Shown here piece by piece: positions 1 through 6,426 of a stretch of DNA of 6,444 bases. Origin of the DNA: Tannerella sp. (GTDB lineage: Bacteria > Bacteroidota > Bacteroidia > Bacteroidales > Tannerellaceae); assembly GCA_031268395.1 (NCBI GenBank), contig JAIRXI010000377.1:1-6444 (forward strand), written 5' to 3'. The notes below the pieces were generated by a model. The model made no database searches and had not been told where the DNA came from. It was given only the letters and a program-made list of their open reading frames with translations. How positions within the stretch are numbered: position 1 is the first letter of the stretch; the number at the start of each line of letters is the position of its first letter. A program made the translations under genes and the position numbers.

Positions 1-33
1 GAAGGCGGCGCGGAATTTTTCGTGGCCGCCTTC
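1..33. repeat. 9-bp inverted repeat at the window edge
   Basis: GAAGGCGGC at 1-9 is perfectly complementary to GCCGCCTTC at 25-33. The 15-base centre can add a few pairs (CGGA against TTCG-like bases). The left arm begins at base 1, so the repeat may extend beyond the window. No T-run follows on the plus strand. It could be a terminator stem for a gene on the left, or a chance palindrome in GC-rich DNA. Confidence 0.45.
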
Positions 34-170
34 CGTCGCCGCTGCGGATTTCCGGTACAGGGCGAGCGCTCCCCTGATGTTCTGCAGGCGCCGTCGGCCG
101 CCGCGCCGATTCCGGTTCCGGATTTGCGCACGAAGAAGGATACAGAGACGCTCGCGGCGAGGATGGTTTC
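1..170. other. GC-rich edge segment, no assignable gene
   Basis: This stretch is visibly more GC-rich than the ATPase gene that follows and resembles the composition of the SusC/SusD operon. The most protein-like reading is on the minus strand, entering or leaving across the left edge, where residues such as RGALALYRKSAAATEGG can be read. That frame has a stop near position 173 and no ATG or GTG start inside the window, and I recognise no family. The plus frame that continues into the ATPase is also open to the window edge, but it is rich in Pro, Ala and Arg and looks like a shadow. It may be part of a gene lying mostly outside the window, or a degraded remnant. Confidence 0.3.
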
Positions 171-187
171 TTTAGCTATAACCAAGT

Positions 188-238
188 TTATCGGGATAAT
201 TAGATTTTTAGAACAAATTTATTACCTTTGCCCGATAA
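188..238. repeat. Inverted repeat TTATCGGG/CCCGATAA bracketing the ATPase promoter
   Basis: TTATCGGG at 188-195 and CCCGATAA at 231-238 are perfect 8-bp inverted copies separated by 35 bp. The right arm starts directly after the -7 box, at the expected transcription start. The word GATAATT also recurs in direct orientation at 195-201 and 234-240. The placement suits a repressor operator pair, but A+T-rich DNA gives such matches by chance and no regulator gene is adjacent. Confidence 0.35.
223..230 (+). promoter_or_regulatory. Bacteroidota -7 promoter element for the ATPase gene
   Basis: TACCTTTG matches the Bacteroidota housekeeping -7 consensus TAnnTTTG exactly. Transcription would start near 237, giving a leader of about 34 nt before the ATG at 271. 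There is no clear TTTG at the -33 position; the bases near 200-203 are only a partial match. The A+T-rich leader holds a short possible hairpin, TTAGA/TCTAA at 244-257. The promoter position is the main reason for placing the ATPase start at 271. Confidence 0.6.
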
Positions 239-270
239 TTTATTTAGACATATCTAATAATTTACCGAAT

Positions 271-1461
271 ATGTTCGAGCGACTTATATTACAGGAGATT
301 AACCGCAGGGTATCCGAAAGTAGAAAATTTATACAGGTACTGGTCGGACCGCGTCAGGTAGGCAAAACGACCTTGATAAAACAATTAGTTCGAAAAACGG
401 ATATACCTTATCATTTTGTAACGGCGGACGATTTATATGCCGCTGATACAACCTGGCTCAGGCGCGAGTGGGGGAATGCCCGTCTCCAAATGCAGCAAAG
501 CGATAGGAAGGAAATACTTTTCATTGCAGATGAAGTACAAAAAGTACCAAACTGGAGTGAGACCGTGAAAAAGGAATGGGATAACGATTCATTTTCCGAT
601 ACCAATGTGAAGGTTATATTGTTGGGTTCGTCACGGCTTCTTATTCAAAAAGGACTTACAGAGTCGCTTGCCGGGCGATATGAACTTATGAATGTTACCC
701 ATTGGTCTTTTGATGAAATGCGTGACGCTTTCGGATGGAATCTCGAACAGTTTATTTATTTTGGCGGTTACCCGGGTTCTGCTCCGTTAATTTCGGAGGA
801 AGACCGCTGGAAAGATTACATAAGAGAATCTTTGGTAGAGACAACGATTTCAAAAGATATTTTGATGATGACCCGAGTGGATAAGCCGGCATTGTTAAAA
901 AGACTGTTTGATATTGGCTGTAAATATTCCTCTCAAATATTGTCATTGACCAAAGTACAGGGCGAATTGCAGGAATCCGGAAATTTGACGACCCTGTCGG
1001 GATACCTCACTCTTCTGAAAAACGCCGGATTATTATCCGGACTTGAAAAATACGCGGCGGATATTATTCGGAAGCGAGCTTCAAAACCCAAATTTCAAAC
1101 GCATAATAATGCTTTACTTGCATCCGGTCGGAACGACTCGTTCGATGCCGTATGCAGAAACCCGAAAGAATGGGGACGCTTTGTCGAATCTGCTGTTGGG
1201 GCACACCTTATCAATAGTGGATTGAAATATCGGTTTAATGTTTATTATTGGAATCAAGGGAATTACGAAGTTGATTATGTCATTGAAAAAGGGAATGAGA
1301 TTGTAGTCCTTGAAGTGAAAAGCGGAAAGGATAGCACAAATTTGGGATTGTCTTTGTTTAATGATGAATTTCACCCTCGCGGCCTCTACACCGTCGGAAC
1401 AAATGGCATTCCTCTCGAGCGGTTTCTCGGCATGAATCCGGCCGATTTATTCCGTTTATAA
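271..1461 (+). CDS. AAA+ ATPase with DUF4143-type C-terminal domain
   Basis: The 396-residue protein belongs to the widespread family of predicted ATPases with an N-terminal AAA+ module and a C-terminal DUF4143 domain. The Walker A loop is GPRQVGKTT at residues 26-34 and the Walker B strand is ILFIADEVQ at 82-90, with Asp87 and Glu88. A sensor-1-like LLGSS lies at 117-121, and an LAGRYE motif follows with Arg136 as a possible arginine finger. Near the end, Asp335 and EVKSG at 348-352 (Glu348, Lys350) form a PD-(D/E)XK nuclease-like signature. Length is normal for the family. Start: the frame is open back to the window edge, but the ATG at 271 begins the typical MFER-type N-terminus and sits about 34 nt after a strong promoter. 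The upstream extension is GC-rich and unlike the family. The cellular role of this family is not settled. The gene is more A+T-rich than its neighbours, suggesting separate acquisition, and it converges on the SusC/SusD operon. Confidence 0.9.
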   Translation: MFERLILQEINRRVSESRKFIQVLVGPRQVGKTTLIKQLVRKTDIPYHFVTADDLYAADTTWLRREWGNARLQMQQSDRKEILFIADEVQKVPNWSETVKKEWDNDSFSDTNVKVILLGSSRLLIQKGLTESLAGRYELMNVTHWSFDEMRDAFGWNLEQFIYFGGYPGSAPLISEEDRWKDYIRESLVETTISKDILMMTRVDKPALLKRLFDIGCKYSSQILSLTKVQGELQESGNLTTLSGYLTLLKNAGLLSGLEKYAADIIRKRASKPKFQTHNNALLASGRNDSFDAVCRNPKEWGRFVESAVGAHLINSGLKYRFNVYYWNQGNYEVDYVIEKGNEIVVLEVKSGKDSTNLGLSLFNDEFHPRGLYTVGTNGIPLERFLGMNPADLFRL

Positions 1462-1638
1462 TCATGGATTATCGCAAAATCAACAGCCATAGCATCCTCC
1501 AAATGCAGGCGGCCTCCCCGTTCGATTGTGTCATGCCGCTGGCAGCATAACCTGCCGTGAACGCTGAAGTATCCCGGTAACAGGCCGCCACTGATCATGC
1601 CATGCCCCCGTGTCAGGATGCTGATTCAACTTTCAGGT
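1462..1638. other. Convergent intergenic spacer, no gene seen
   Basis: This 177-bp spacer lies between the stops of the ATPase (plus) and SusD-like (minus) genes. A 28-codon plus-strand reading starts at the ATG at 1464, but it has no family resemblance and no start signal. Possible structures are ATAATC/GATTAT at 1458-1472 across the ATPase stop, GGCAG/CTGCC at 1541-1556, and a widely spaced 8-bp inverted pair, GGCGGCCT at 1508-1515 with AGGCCGCC at 1582-1589. None is followed by a T-run in either direction, so I do not call an intrinsic terminator. The GC-rich composition matches the SusC/SusD side. Confidence 0.5.
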
Positions 1639-3267
1639 TCATAACCCCGGATATCCTTCATTCTGCCTGAGAGCGGAATTCATCCGCAACTGTTCGTAGG
1701 GAATGGGGAACAATTGGCGGTAGGCCGGACTTTCGGCGTCTTTCAATTCCCATATCTTCCCAAATTCTCCGAAACGGATCATGTCGTTGCGCCGCCAGGC
1801 TTCCCACACGAACTCGCGGGCGCGCTCCTCGCGCAGGACTTCCAGCGTGACGGTACCGGTCTGGCTTGTTCCGGCCCTTTCCCGGATCATGTTGACCAGC
1901 CCGGTCGCCGTCTGGTTGAGCGTCGGCGCACCGCCCCGCAGGATGGCTTCGGCTTTCATCATCAGGATGTCGGCGTAGCGGAAGACCGGGATATTGTTGC
2001 TGGAGTTTCGTGAGCTGGCATCCATATTCGGGTCAGGCCAGAACTTGATGTTGCGGATGCCTTTTGCATCGCCCAGGAGATCTTTTCCCACGTCCATGGC
2101 TTCGGGATTGGAACCGGTTCGAAGTGTCATCAGGTCGCTGAACCCGAAATGCCAATCGACAGGTTCGGCCTTTTGGGCGTCGGGCGTGTTGTAGTCCAGG
2201 GCGCCTTTGGTCGTCCTGATGATGATCGGATTGTTTTGTGCGTCGTATTGAGGTCCCCGCAGCCACATTTTCATGCGTTTGTCATTCTCCGGCTCGCCGT
2301 ATTTCAGGTAAAATTCCAGCAGTGTACTCTGGCAGTTGCTGGGGCGGAAGGCGGGCGACAGCGAATATTTCCCCACCAGGTCCATGTATGGGTGGAGCGA
2401 GTAGCGGGAAAACAGGCAACCGGTAGATTTGTACGGATCATACCAGACGGCAAAGATCGTCTCCCTGATTTGCAGCGCCTGGCCGGACGGCCCGTTGTCG
2501 GGGGCGAAGATGGCGAAATAATCCTCGTCCAGAGCGAACAGGCTGGAACTGATGACGGCATCGCAGGCGGCGATGGCATCGTCATTTCTTGGAACGCCGG
2601 CGTAGACTTGCGCATTGAGGTATATCTTGGCCAGAAGCGCATATGCGCACCAGCGCGTCGGACGGGCATAGGTCTCGAGGGTTCGTTCCGCGGGCAACGA
2701 ACCGGCAATGTCTTTCAATTCCTGTTCGATGTAAGCAAACACTTCGGCGCGCGGTTCGGTTTGTCCTTTGTCGCCAAACGATTTCAGGACAGGCACGTTG
2801 CCGTAGATATCCATCAGGAAGAAATAGTAAAGCGCCCGCATGAAACGGATTTGTGCGATTTTCATCGTTTTCACTTCCGATTCCGGCGCGCCTTCCAGCA
2901 TCACCATTGTGGAATTTACAGCATTGATACCATTGTAAGCCCATTTCCATGTTTCTTTTACGTACTGGTTTTCGGGCGTCCATGTATGCTTGTGCAGTTC
3001 GCGGTACTGCCCTCCGTCATCCCAGTTGCCATCGCGTGCGGGGATAATGGCCGCGTCAGTCGTCAACTCCTGCGTGCGCCAGTAAATATCTGCGTAGCCG
3101 CTTGCCAGGCGGGAATAAACGCCGCCTGTCGCGGCATCAAACTGTTCGGCATTCGAGGGGAAATTAACGGGTGTAAGCTCCGATACGACCTCTACATCCA
3201 GGTTACACGAAAAAAGCGAGCCGGTCATACCTGCCGCCAGGATTATTTGTTTGAGTAAACTTTTCAT
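1639..3267 (-). CDS. RagB/SusD-family nutrient-binding outer-membrane lipoprotein
   Basis: The 542-residue protein is a surface lipoprotein that should cap the partner SusC-like barrel and bind the incoming substrate, probably an oligosaccharide. The N-terminus is a lipoprotein signal with a hydrophobic core and the lipobox LFSC, making Cys21 the lipidated residue. The SusD N-terminal helical (TPR-like) region covers roughly residues 70-230. The C-terminal RagB/SusD domain shows RYADILMMKAEAI at 430-442, the LREERAREFVWEAWRRNDMIRFG block at 478-500, LFPIP at 519-523, and the near-terminal QNEGYPGL at 535-542. All are hallmarks of the family, and the length is ordinary. The gene follows the SusC-like gene on the same strand after 26 bp, so the two should be co-transcribed. 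The sequence does not reveal the substrate, so I give no starch-specific symbol. Aligned Trp and Tyr residues could contact sugar, but this cannot be shown here. Confidence 0.95.
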   Translation of the reverse strand: MKSLLKQIILAAGMTGSLFSCNLDVEVVSELTPVNFPSNAEQFDAATGGVYSRLASGYADIYWRTQELTTDAAIIPARDGNWDDGGQYRELHKHTWTPENQYVKETWKWAYNGINAVNSTMVMLEGAPESEVKTMKIAQIRFMRALYYFFLMDIYGNVPVLKSFGDKGQTEPRAEVFAYIEQELKDIAGSLPAERTLETYARPTRWCAYALLAKIYLNAQVYAGVPRNDDAIAACDAVISSSLFALDEDYFAIFAPDNGPSGQALQIRETIFAVWYDPYKSTGCLFSRYSLHPYMDLVGKYSLSPAFRPSNCQSTLLEFYLKYGEPENDKRMKMWLRGPQYDAQNNPIIIRTTKGALDYNTPDAQKAEPVDWHFGFSDLMTLRTGSNPEAMDVGKDLLGDAKGIRNIKFWPDPNMDASSRNSSNNIPVFRYADILMMKAEAILRGGAPTLNQTATGLVNMIRERAGTSQTGTVTLEVLREERAREFVWEAWRRNDMIRFGEFGKIWELKDAESPAYRQLFPIPYEQLRMNSALRQNEGYPGL

Positions 3268-3293
3268 ACCTTATCTATTTGGATTGTTATCAT
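3264..3293 (-). other. Nine-codon mini-frame filling the susC-susD gap
   Basis: The SusC-like stop TGA is followed without a gap by an ATG that opens the nine-residue frame MITIQIDKV. Its TGA stop overlaps the SusD start as GTATGA. No protein role is suggested. If translated, it would carry ribosomes from the first gene to the second and couple their expression. The gap has no strong Shine-Dalgarno sequence; the AAGG next to the SusD ATG is too close to be ideal. In a 26-bp A+T-rich gap this arrangement may be accidental. Confidence 0.25.
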
Positions 3294-6254
3294 TCAGTTC
3301 AGATTAAACGACAGCCCGAACAGGAATGAACGGGTTTTGGGATAAAAATTCCGGTTGTCGATGCCGGGCGTCAGTCCGCCCAGCTGTATTTCGGGATCAA
3401 TCCCCTTGTAGCCGGTCAGCACGAACGCGTTGTTTACGGTGCAGTACAGGCGTATGTTTTTCAGCGCGGGGATGTGCGGACTGAACGTGTAGCCCAGCGT
3501 CACGTTGTCCAGACGCAGGTATGAACCGCTTTCAATGTATCTGTCGGAATTGAAGTGTGCACGTATATCCTCGCGCGGCTCATCGGCGGCATCAGCCATG
3601 ATGTTGAACTGGTTGGCTTCGACAATCTTGAAAAGCCATGAGCGGGTGGCGTTCAGTATATAATTCCCGTACACGCCGCGCAGGAAGAAGCCAAAGTCCA
3701 GATTTTTGTAACTGAGACTGTGCTGCCATCCATAGAGCAGGGACGGCGCGGCATTTCCACCGGTAAATTCCTGATAGTCTTTTGACGTGGGCTGAGAAAC
3801 TTTCTGTCCTTCGGCATCCTGGAATACGGAGACGCTGTTTTCGTCAAGGCCTGCATATTTGGGCAGATAGAATGTGCCGATCGGCGAACCTTCCCTGATA
3901 ATCTGGCACGTAAGCCCCGACTGTCCGCTCCCGCCCACGTCTCCCACCAGACGGTAGGTGTCCGTGAACTGTTCGCTGGTAATGGATTCAACCACATTTT
4001 GGTTGTGCGACAAAGTCAGATTCGTATTCCACCGGAAATCTTTTGTCCTGACGAGTCCTCCGCCTGCCTGTAACTCCACGCCCCGGTTCCGTATCCTGCC
4101 CACGTTGGCCAGCAGTCTGTCAACCAGATATTCGGTGGTGGGAACGGCATATTCCCAAATCAGGTCTTTGGTGAGTTTGTCGTAATATTCCAGCGTGATA
4201 TTCCAGTTGTCGAGCAGGGAGAGGTCGAGGCCGATGTTAAACATGGCCGTGGATTCCCATTTCAGGTCGGGATTGGCGTTCTGCGTCGGCCCGATGGCGA
4301 CAATATCCTTTCCGTTGACTGTCGTGATGCCCTGTTTGCCGTATTTGAGCAGTGCGTTCATGGGATCAAAGCCGAGCGTGTTTCCGCTGATACCGTAACT
4401 GGCGCGCCAGCGAACTTCGGTGAAGAGATGCTGATTTTGCATGAACGCTTCGTTGTGCATTTTCCAGCCTGCGGAGACGGAGGGAAACGTTCCCCAGCGA
4501 TTGTTGATGCCAAAAGCCGATGAACCGTCGCGGCGGACTGACAGCTGAAAGAGGTAGCGGTTGTCGAACTGGTAATTCGCGCGGCCGTAAAAAGAAATCA
4601 TGCGGAGCGTCTTGACGGTGGCTGTTCCGAACATGTCGTCGGAAGACACTTTCGAGGGCGCGTTGCCCAGCGCCAGGTTCCGGTATGAAATATCGTCGGA
4701 AACGAAGTCGCTGTTTGCCGCCTGGAATCCGTCGTTTGTCCGGTTTTCTTCCCACGAATAGCCGGCCATGAGTTTCATTTCGTGTTTCCGGATGCGCCGG
4801 TCATAATCAATATAGGTCTCTGCGAGGTACTTGACGTCGGCATACGTATTGCGCACGGCATATCCGTTCGTCCCCTTCCGGATCGTAGAGTTGGAATTGT
4901 GATAGATATTCCGCTTATGCTCGTCGTTCTGTATGGTATAATTGAAATGGTACGTCAGCCCCCCAAACAGGTCGAGGTTCAAATAAACATTTCCCAGTGT
5001 GACGTTGGCCGACCGGTGGTCGACGTCATTGTACAGCATGGCGACCGGATTGCCGTATCCGCCTGTTCGCTGGAAGTTCTCGGAGTACGCGCCGTCTTCG
5101 CCTTTCACCGGTACGGTAGGGAGGAAAGTCAGCATGTTCTGCAATACCTCTTCAAAGATTTGCATTTGCTTCGTGTTTGAATGGCTCACGTTCAATCCCG
5201 CCACCAGCCGGTCGCCAAGTAGTTTCTGCTCCACATTCGTGCGGAGAATATAGCGCTCCAGCCCGGTTTGCCGGATAATCCCCTGATTGTTCATGTAATT
5301 CAGGCCGGCATTGTATGTGCCGGACTTCCCGCTCCCGCCAAACGAGACGTTATGATTATGCGAAAAAGCCGTCTGCTGCACTTCGTCCTGCCAGTCGGTA
5401 CCGGCGTCCGGCACATTGTCGATTTCCTGCAAAGCGTTGCTGACGTACGCCCGCAACTGGTCGCCGGTCATCATTTTCAGCCGTTTGGAAACGCTCTCCG
5501 CCGCCACGTAACCGTTATAGCTCAAATATCCCTGCGGCCGCCTGGTCGTGATGATGATGACGCCATTGGCTGCCCGCGAGCCGTAGATCGCCGTCGAGGC
5601 CGCGTCGCGCAGGATGTCCATGCTCACGATGTCTTCCGGCGCCACGAGGCTGATCGAAGCGCCCGGTATGCCGTCAATCACAAAGAAAGGCTCCATAGCC
5701 TGACCCGTACGCAGTGTCGACTGCCCGCGGAGCACCATCGACGGCGTTTCGTTCGGATCGCCGCTGCGTGTGACGCTCAGACCCGGCACCTTGCCCTGCA
5801 GCATCTGCGCCGGTGAAGTGAATACGCCCGTATTCACGTCCGGCGCTTTCATCGTGGACACCGCTCCCGTGATGTCTCGCCGGCTGGCCTTTCCATAACC
5901 CACAACCACGACTTCATCCAATTCCCTGCTGTCTTCCGCAAGTACAATCTGAAGGCTGTTTCTACCTTGCAACTCCACTTCACGGGTCACATACCCGATG
6001 AAAGAAAACACCAGCCTGGCCTGGAGGCTGGGCGTCTGGATTGAAAAAGCGCCGTTTGCATCGCTGACGGCGCCGTTCACCGTGCCCGCCACCTGAATAT
6101 TCACGCCCGCCACCGGAATCCCGTACGCGTCATTCACCGTACCCGTAACCACCGCCTGCTGTGCAAATGTGCCGGCAGGAAAACATGCCGCCTGAACCGC
6201 CCAGCATAACAGCAGGATGAATTTCCGTCCTGATCTTTTCAATTGTTTATTCAT
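3294..6254 (-). CDS. SusC/RagA-family TonB-linked outer-membrane transporter
   Basis: The 986-residue protein is the outer-membrane channel of a SusC/SusD importer, driven by TonB-ExbBD. A Sec signal occupies residues 1-31, with likely cleavage after TFA. A carboxypeptidase-D regulatory-like beta-sandwich domain, common in SusC proteins, covers about 35-107. DEVVVVGYG at 113-121 is the conserved segment before the plug. The plug (about 122-239) contains LQGKVPGL at 152-159, FFVIDGIPG at 190-198, and the SusC signature MDILRDAASTAIYGSRAANG at 212-231. Residues 240-986 form the beta barrel, ending in FLFGLSFNLN; the final Asn is less usual than an aromatic residue. There is no N-terminal STN secretin-like domain, so sensing through a FecR-type anti-sigma factor is not indicated. 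The start is well supported by the signal peptide and by a -7 promoter match 26 bp upstream. The length is typical and the frame is intact. Confidence 0.95.
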   Translation of the reverse strand: MNKQLKRSGRKFILLLCWAVQAACFPAGTFAQQAVVTGTVNDAYGIPVAGVNIQVAGTVNGAVSDANGAFSIQTPSLQARLVFSFIGYVTREVELQGRNSLQIVLAEDSRELDEVVVVGYGKASRRDITGAVSTMKAPDVNTGVFTSPAQMLQGKVPGLSVTRSGDPNETPSMVLRGQSTLRTGQAMEPFFVIDGIPGASISLVAPEDIVSMDILRDAASTAIYGSRAANGVIIITTRRPQGYLSYNGYVAAESVSKRLKMMTGDQLRAYVSNALQEIDNVPDAGTDWQDEVQQTAFSHNHNVSFGGSGKSGTYNAGLNYMNNQGIIRQTGLERYILRTNVEQKLLGDRLVAGLNVSHSNTKQMQIFEEVLQNMLTFLPTVPVKGEDGAYSENFQRTGGYGNPVAMLYNDVDHRSANVTLGNVYLNLDLFGGLTYHFNYTIQNDEHKRNIYHNSNSTIRKGTNGYAVRNTYADVKYLAETYIDYDRRIRKHEMKLMAGYSWEENRTNDGFQAANSDFVSDDISYRNLALGNAPSKVSSDDMFGTATVKTLRMISFYGRANYQFDNRYLFQLSVRRDGSSAFGINNRWGTFPSVSAGWKMHNEAFMQNQHLFTEVRWRASYGISGNTLGFDPMNALLKYGKQGITTVNGKDIVAIGPTQNANPDLKWESTAMFNIGLDLSLLDNWNITLEYYDKLTKDLIWEYAVPTTEYLVDRLLANVGRIRNRGVELQAGGGLVRTKDFRWNTNLTLSHNQNVVESITSEQFTDTYRLVGDVGGSGQSGLTCQIIREGSPIGTFYLPKYAGLDENSVSVFQDAEGQKVSQPTSKDYQEFTGGNAAPSLLYGWQHSLSYKNLDFGFFLRGVYGNYILNATRSWLFKIVEANQFNIMADAADEPREDIRAHFNSDRYIESGSYLRLDNVTLGYTFSPHIPALKNIRLYCTVNNAFVLTGYKGIDPEIQLGGLTPGIDNRNFYPKTRSFLFGLSFNLN

Positions 6255-6279
6255 AAAATTTCATTTTGATTACTGGCCG

Positions 6280-6287
6280 CAAAAATA
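6280..6287 (-). promoter_or_regulatory. Likely promoter (-7 element) of the susC-susD operon
   Basis: On the minus strand this reads TATTTTTG, a full match to TAnnTTTG. Transcription would begin near 6273, leaving a leader of about 19 nt before the ATG at 6254. A TTTG lies 14 bp upstream (minus-strand reading, about 6302-6305), closer than the usual -33 spacing, so the promoter may be weak or need an activator. The leader lacks a clear Shine-Dalgarno sequence, as is common in this phylum. Confidence 0.5.
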
Positions 6288-6350
6288 TTTATCTTCAGCC
6301 ACAAAGTCTGCACGATTATATTAAGAAACACTACTGACCGACTAATTTTT

Positions 6351-6383
6351 ATACAAAAGGGCTAACCGTTTTCTGATTAGCCC
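6351..6383 (-). terminator. Minus-strand intrinsic terminator upstream of the susC operon
   Basis: GGGCTAA at 6359-6365 and TTAGCCC at 6377-6383 form a perfect 7-bp stem around an 11-base loop. Read on the minus strand, the stem is followed at once by TTTTGTAT (6358-6351), the form of a rho-independent terminator. On the plus strand the stem is followed by CCAAAG, so it is not a terminator in that direction. It would stop transcription coming from the right before it enters the susC-like gene. No minus-strand gene ending here is evident, which makes its purpose unclear. Confidence 0.5.
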
Positions 6384-6388
6384 CCAAA

Positions 6389-6425
6389 GTTGTAATTTTG
6401 TAATTGCAAAACATAATATTACAAC
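6389..6425. repeat. Three TTGTAAT words around the plus-strand promoter
   Basis: TTGTAATT occurs twice in perfect tandem at 6390-6397 and 6398-6405, and the inverse ATTACAA lies at 6418-6424. The outer pair extends to an 8-bp inverted repeat, GTTGTAAT at 6389-6396 with ATTACAAC at 6418-6425. The copies cover the -7 box and flank the predicted start near 6407, the usual place for a repressor operator. They could equally be the stem of an RNA read from the minus strand. Confidence 0.45.
6393..6400 (+). promoter_or_regulatory. -7 promoter element for the right-edge plus-strand gene
   Basis: TAATTTTG is a full match to TAnnTTTG. The start would be near 6407, about 20 nt before the ATG at 6427. 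At the -33 spacing the bases are TTTC (6370-6373), one off TTTG, and they lie in the loop of the terminator-like hairpin. Promoter and operator-like repeats overlap, so this gene may be tightly controlled. Confidence 0.45.
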
Positions 6426-6426
6426 G

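Larger units (their letters stand above)
6351..6425 (-). ncRNA. Candidate antisense small RNA, about 75 nt
   Basis: A minus-strand -7 match at 6432-6439 predicts a start near 6425, and the intrinsic terminator ends near 6351. The RNA between them could fold into two hairpins. The first is GUUGUAAU/AUUACAAC (6425-6418 with 6396-6389), with a possible inner UUUG/CAAA pairing. The second is the terminator stem. Its first 19 or so bases would be complementary to the predicted leader of the plus-strand gene starting at 6427. This is inferred from motifs only. The -33 region would lie outside the window and no family of this RNA is recognised. Confidence 0.25.

Noticed and set aside
22..270. In-frame N-terminal extension of the ATPase starting at GTG 22
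   Set aside because: The added 83 residues are low-complexity and unlike the family, the segment spans a composition change, and a good promoter lies inside it at 223-230. The ATG at 271 gives the standard N-terminus.
1464..1550. 28-codon plus-strand reading after the ATPase stop
   Set aside because: It is too short, without similarity I recognise. Its ATG is the loop of a small palindrome rather than a supported start.
1386..1598. 70-codon minus-strand reading across the ATPase 3' end
   Set aside because: Half of it is antisense to the ATPase. There is no promoter, start signal or family resemblance.
2149..3258. 369-codon plus-strand reading opposite the SusD-like gene
   Set aside because: It lies wholly antisense to a gene with clear family motifs, has no recognisable domain, and is explained by the GC-rich codon pattern of SusD.
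5546..5562. GAT trinucleotide run
   Set aside because: It encodes the conserved isoleucine strand at the end of the SusC plug (NGVIIITT) and is not a separate repeat element.
5268..5816. 182-codon plus-strand reading opposite the SusC plug region
   Set aside because: It is antisense to the conserved SusC plug, with no domain and a His/Arg-rich composition typical of a shadow frame.
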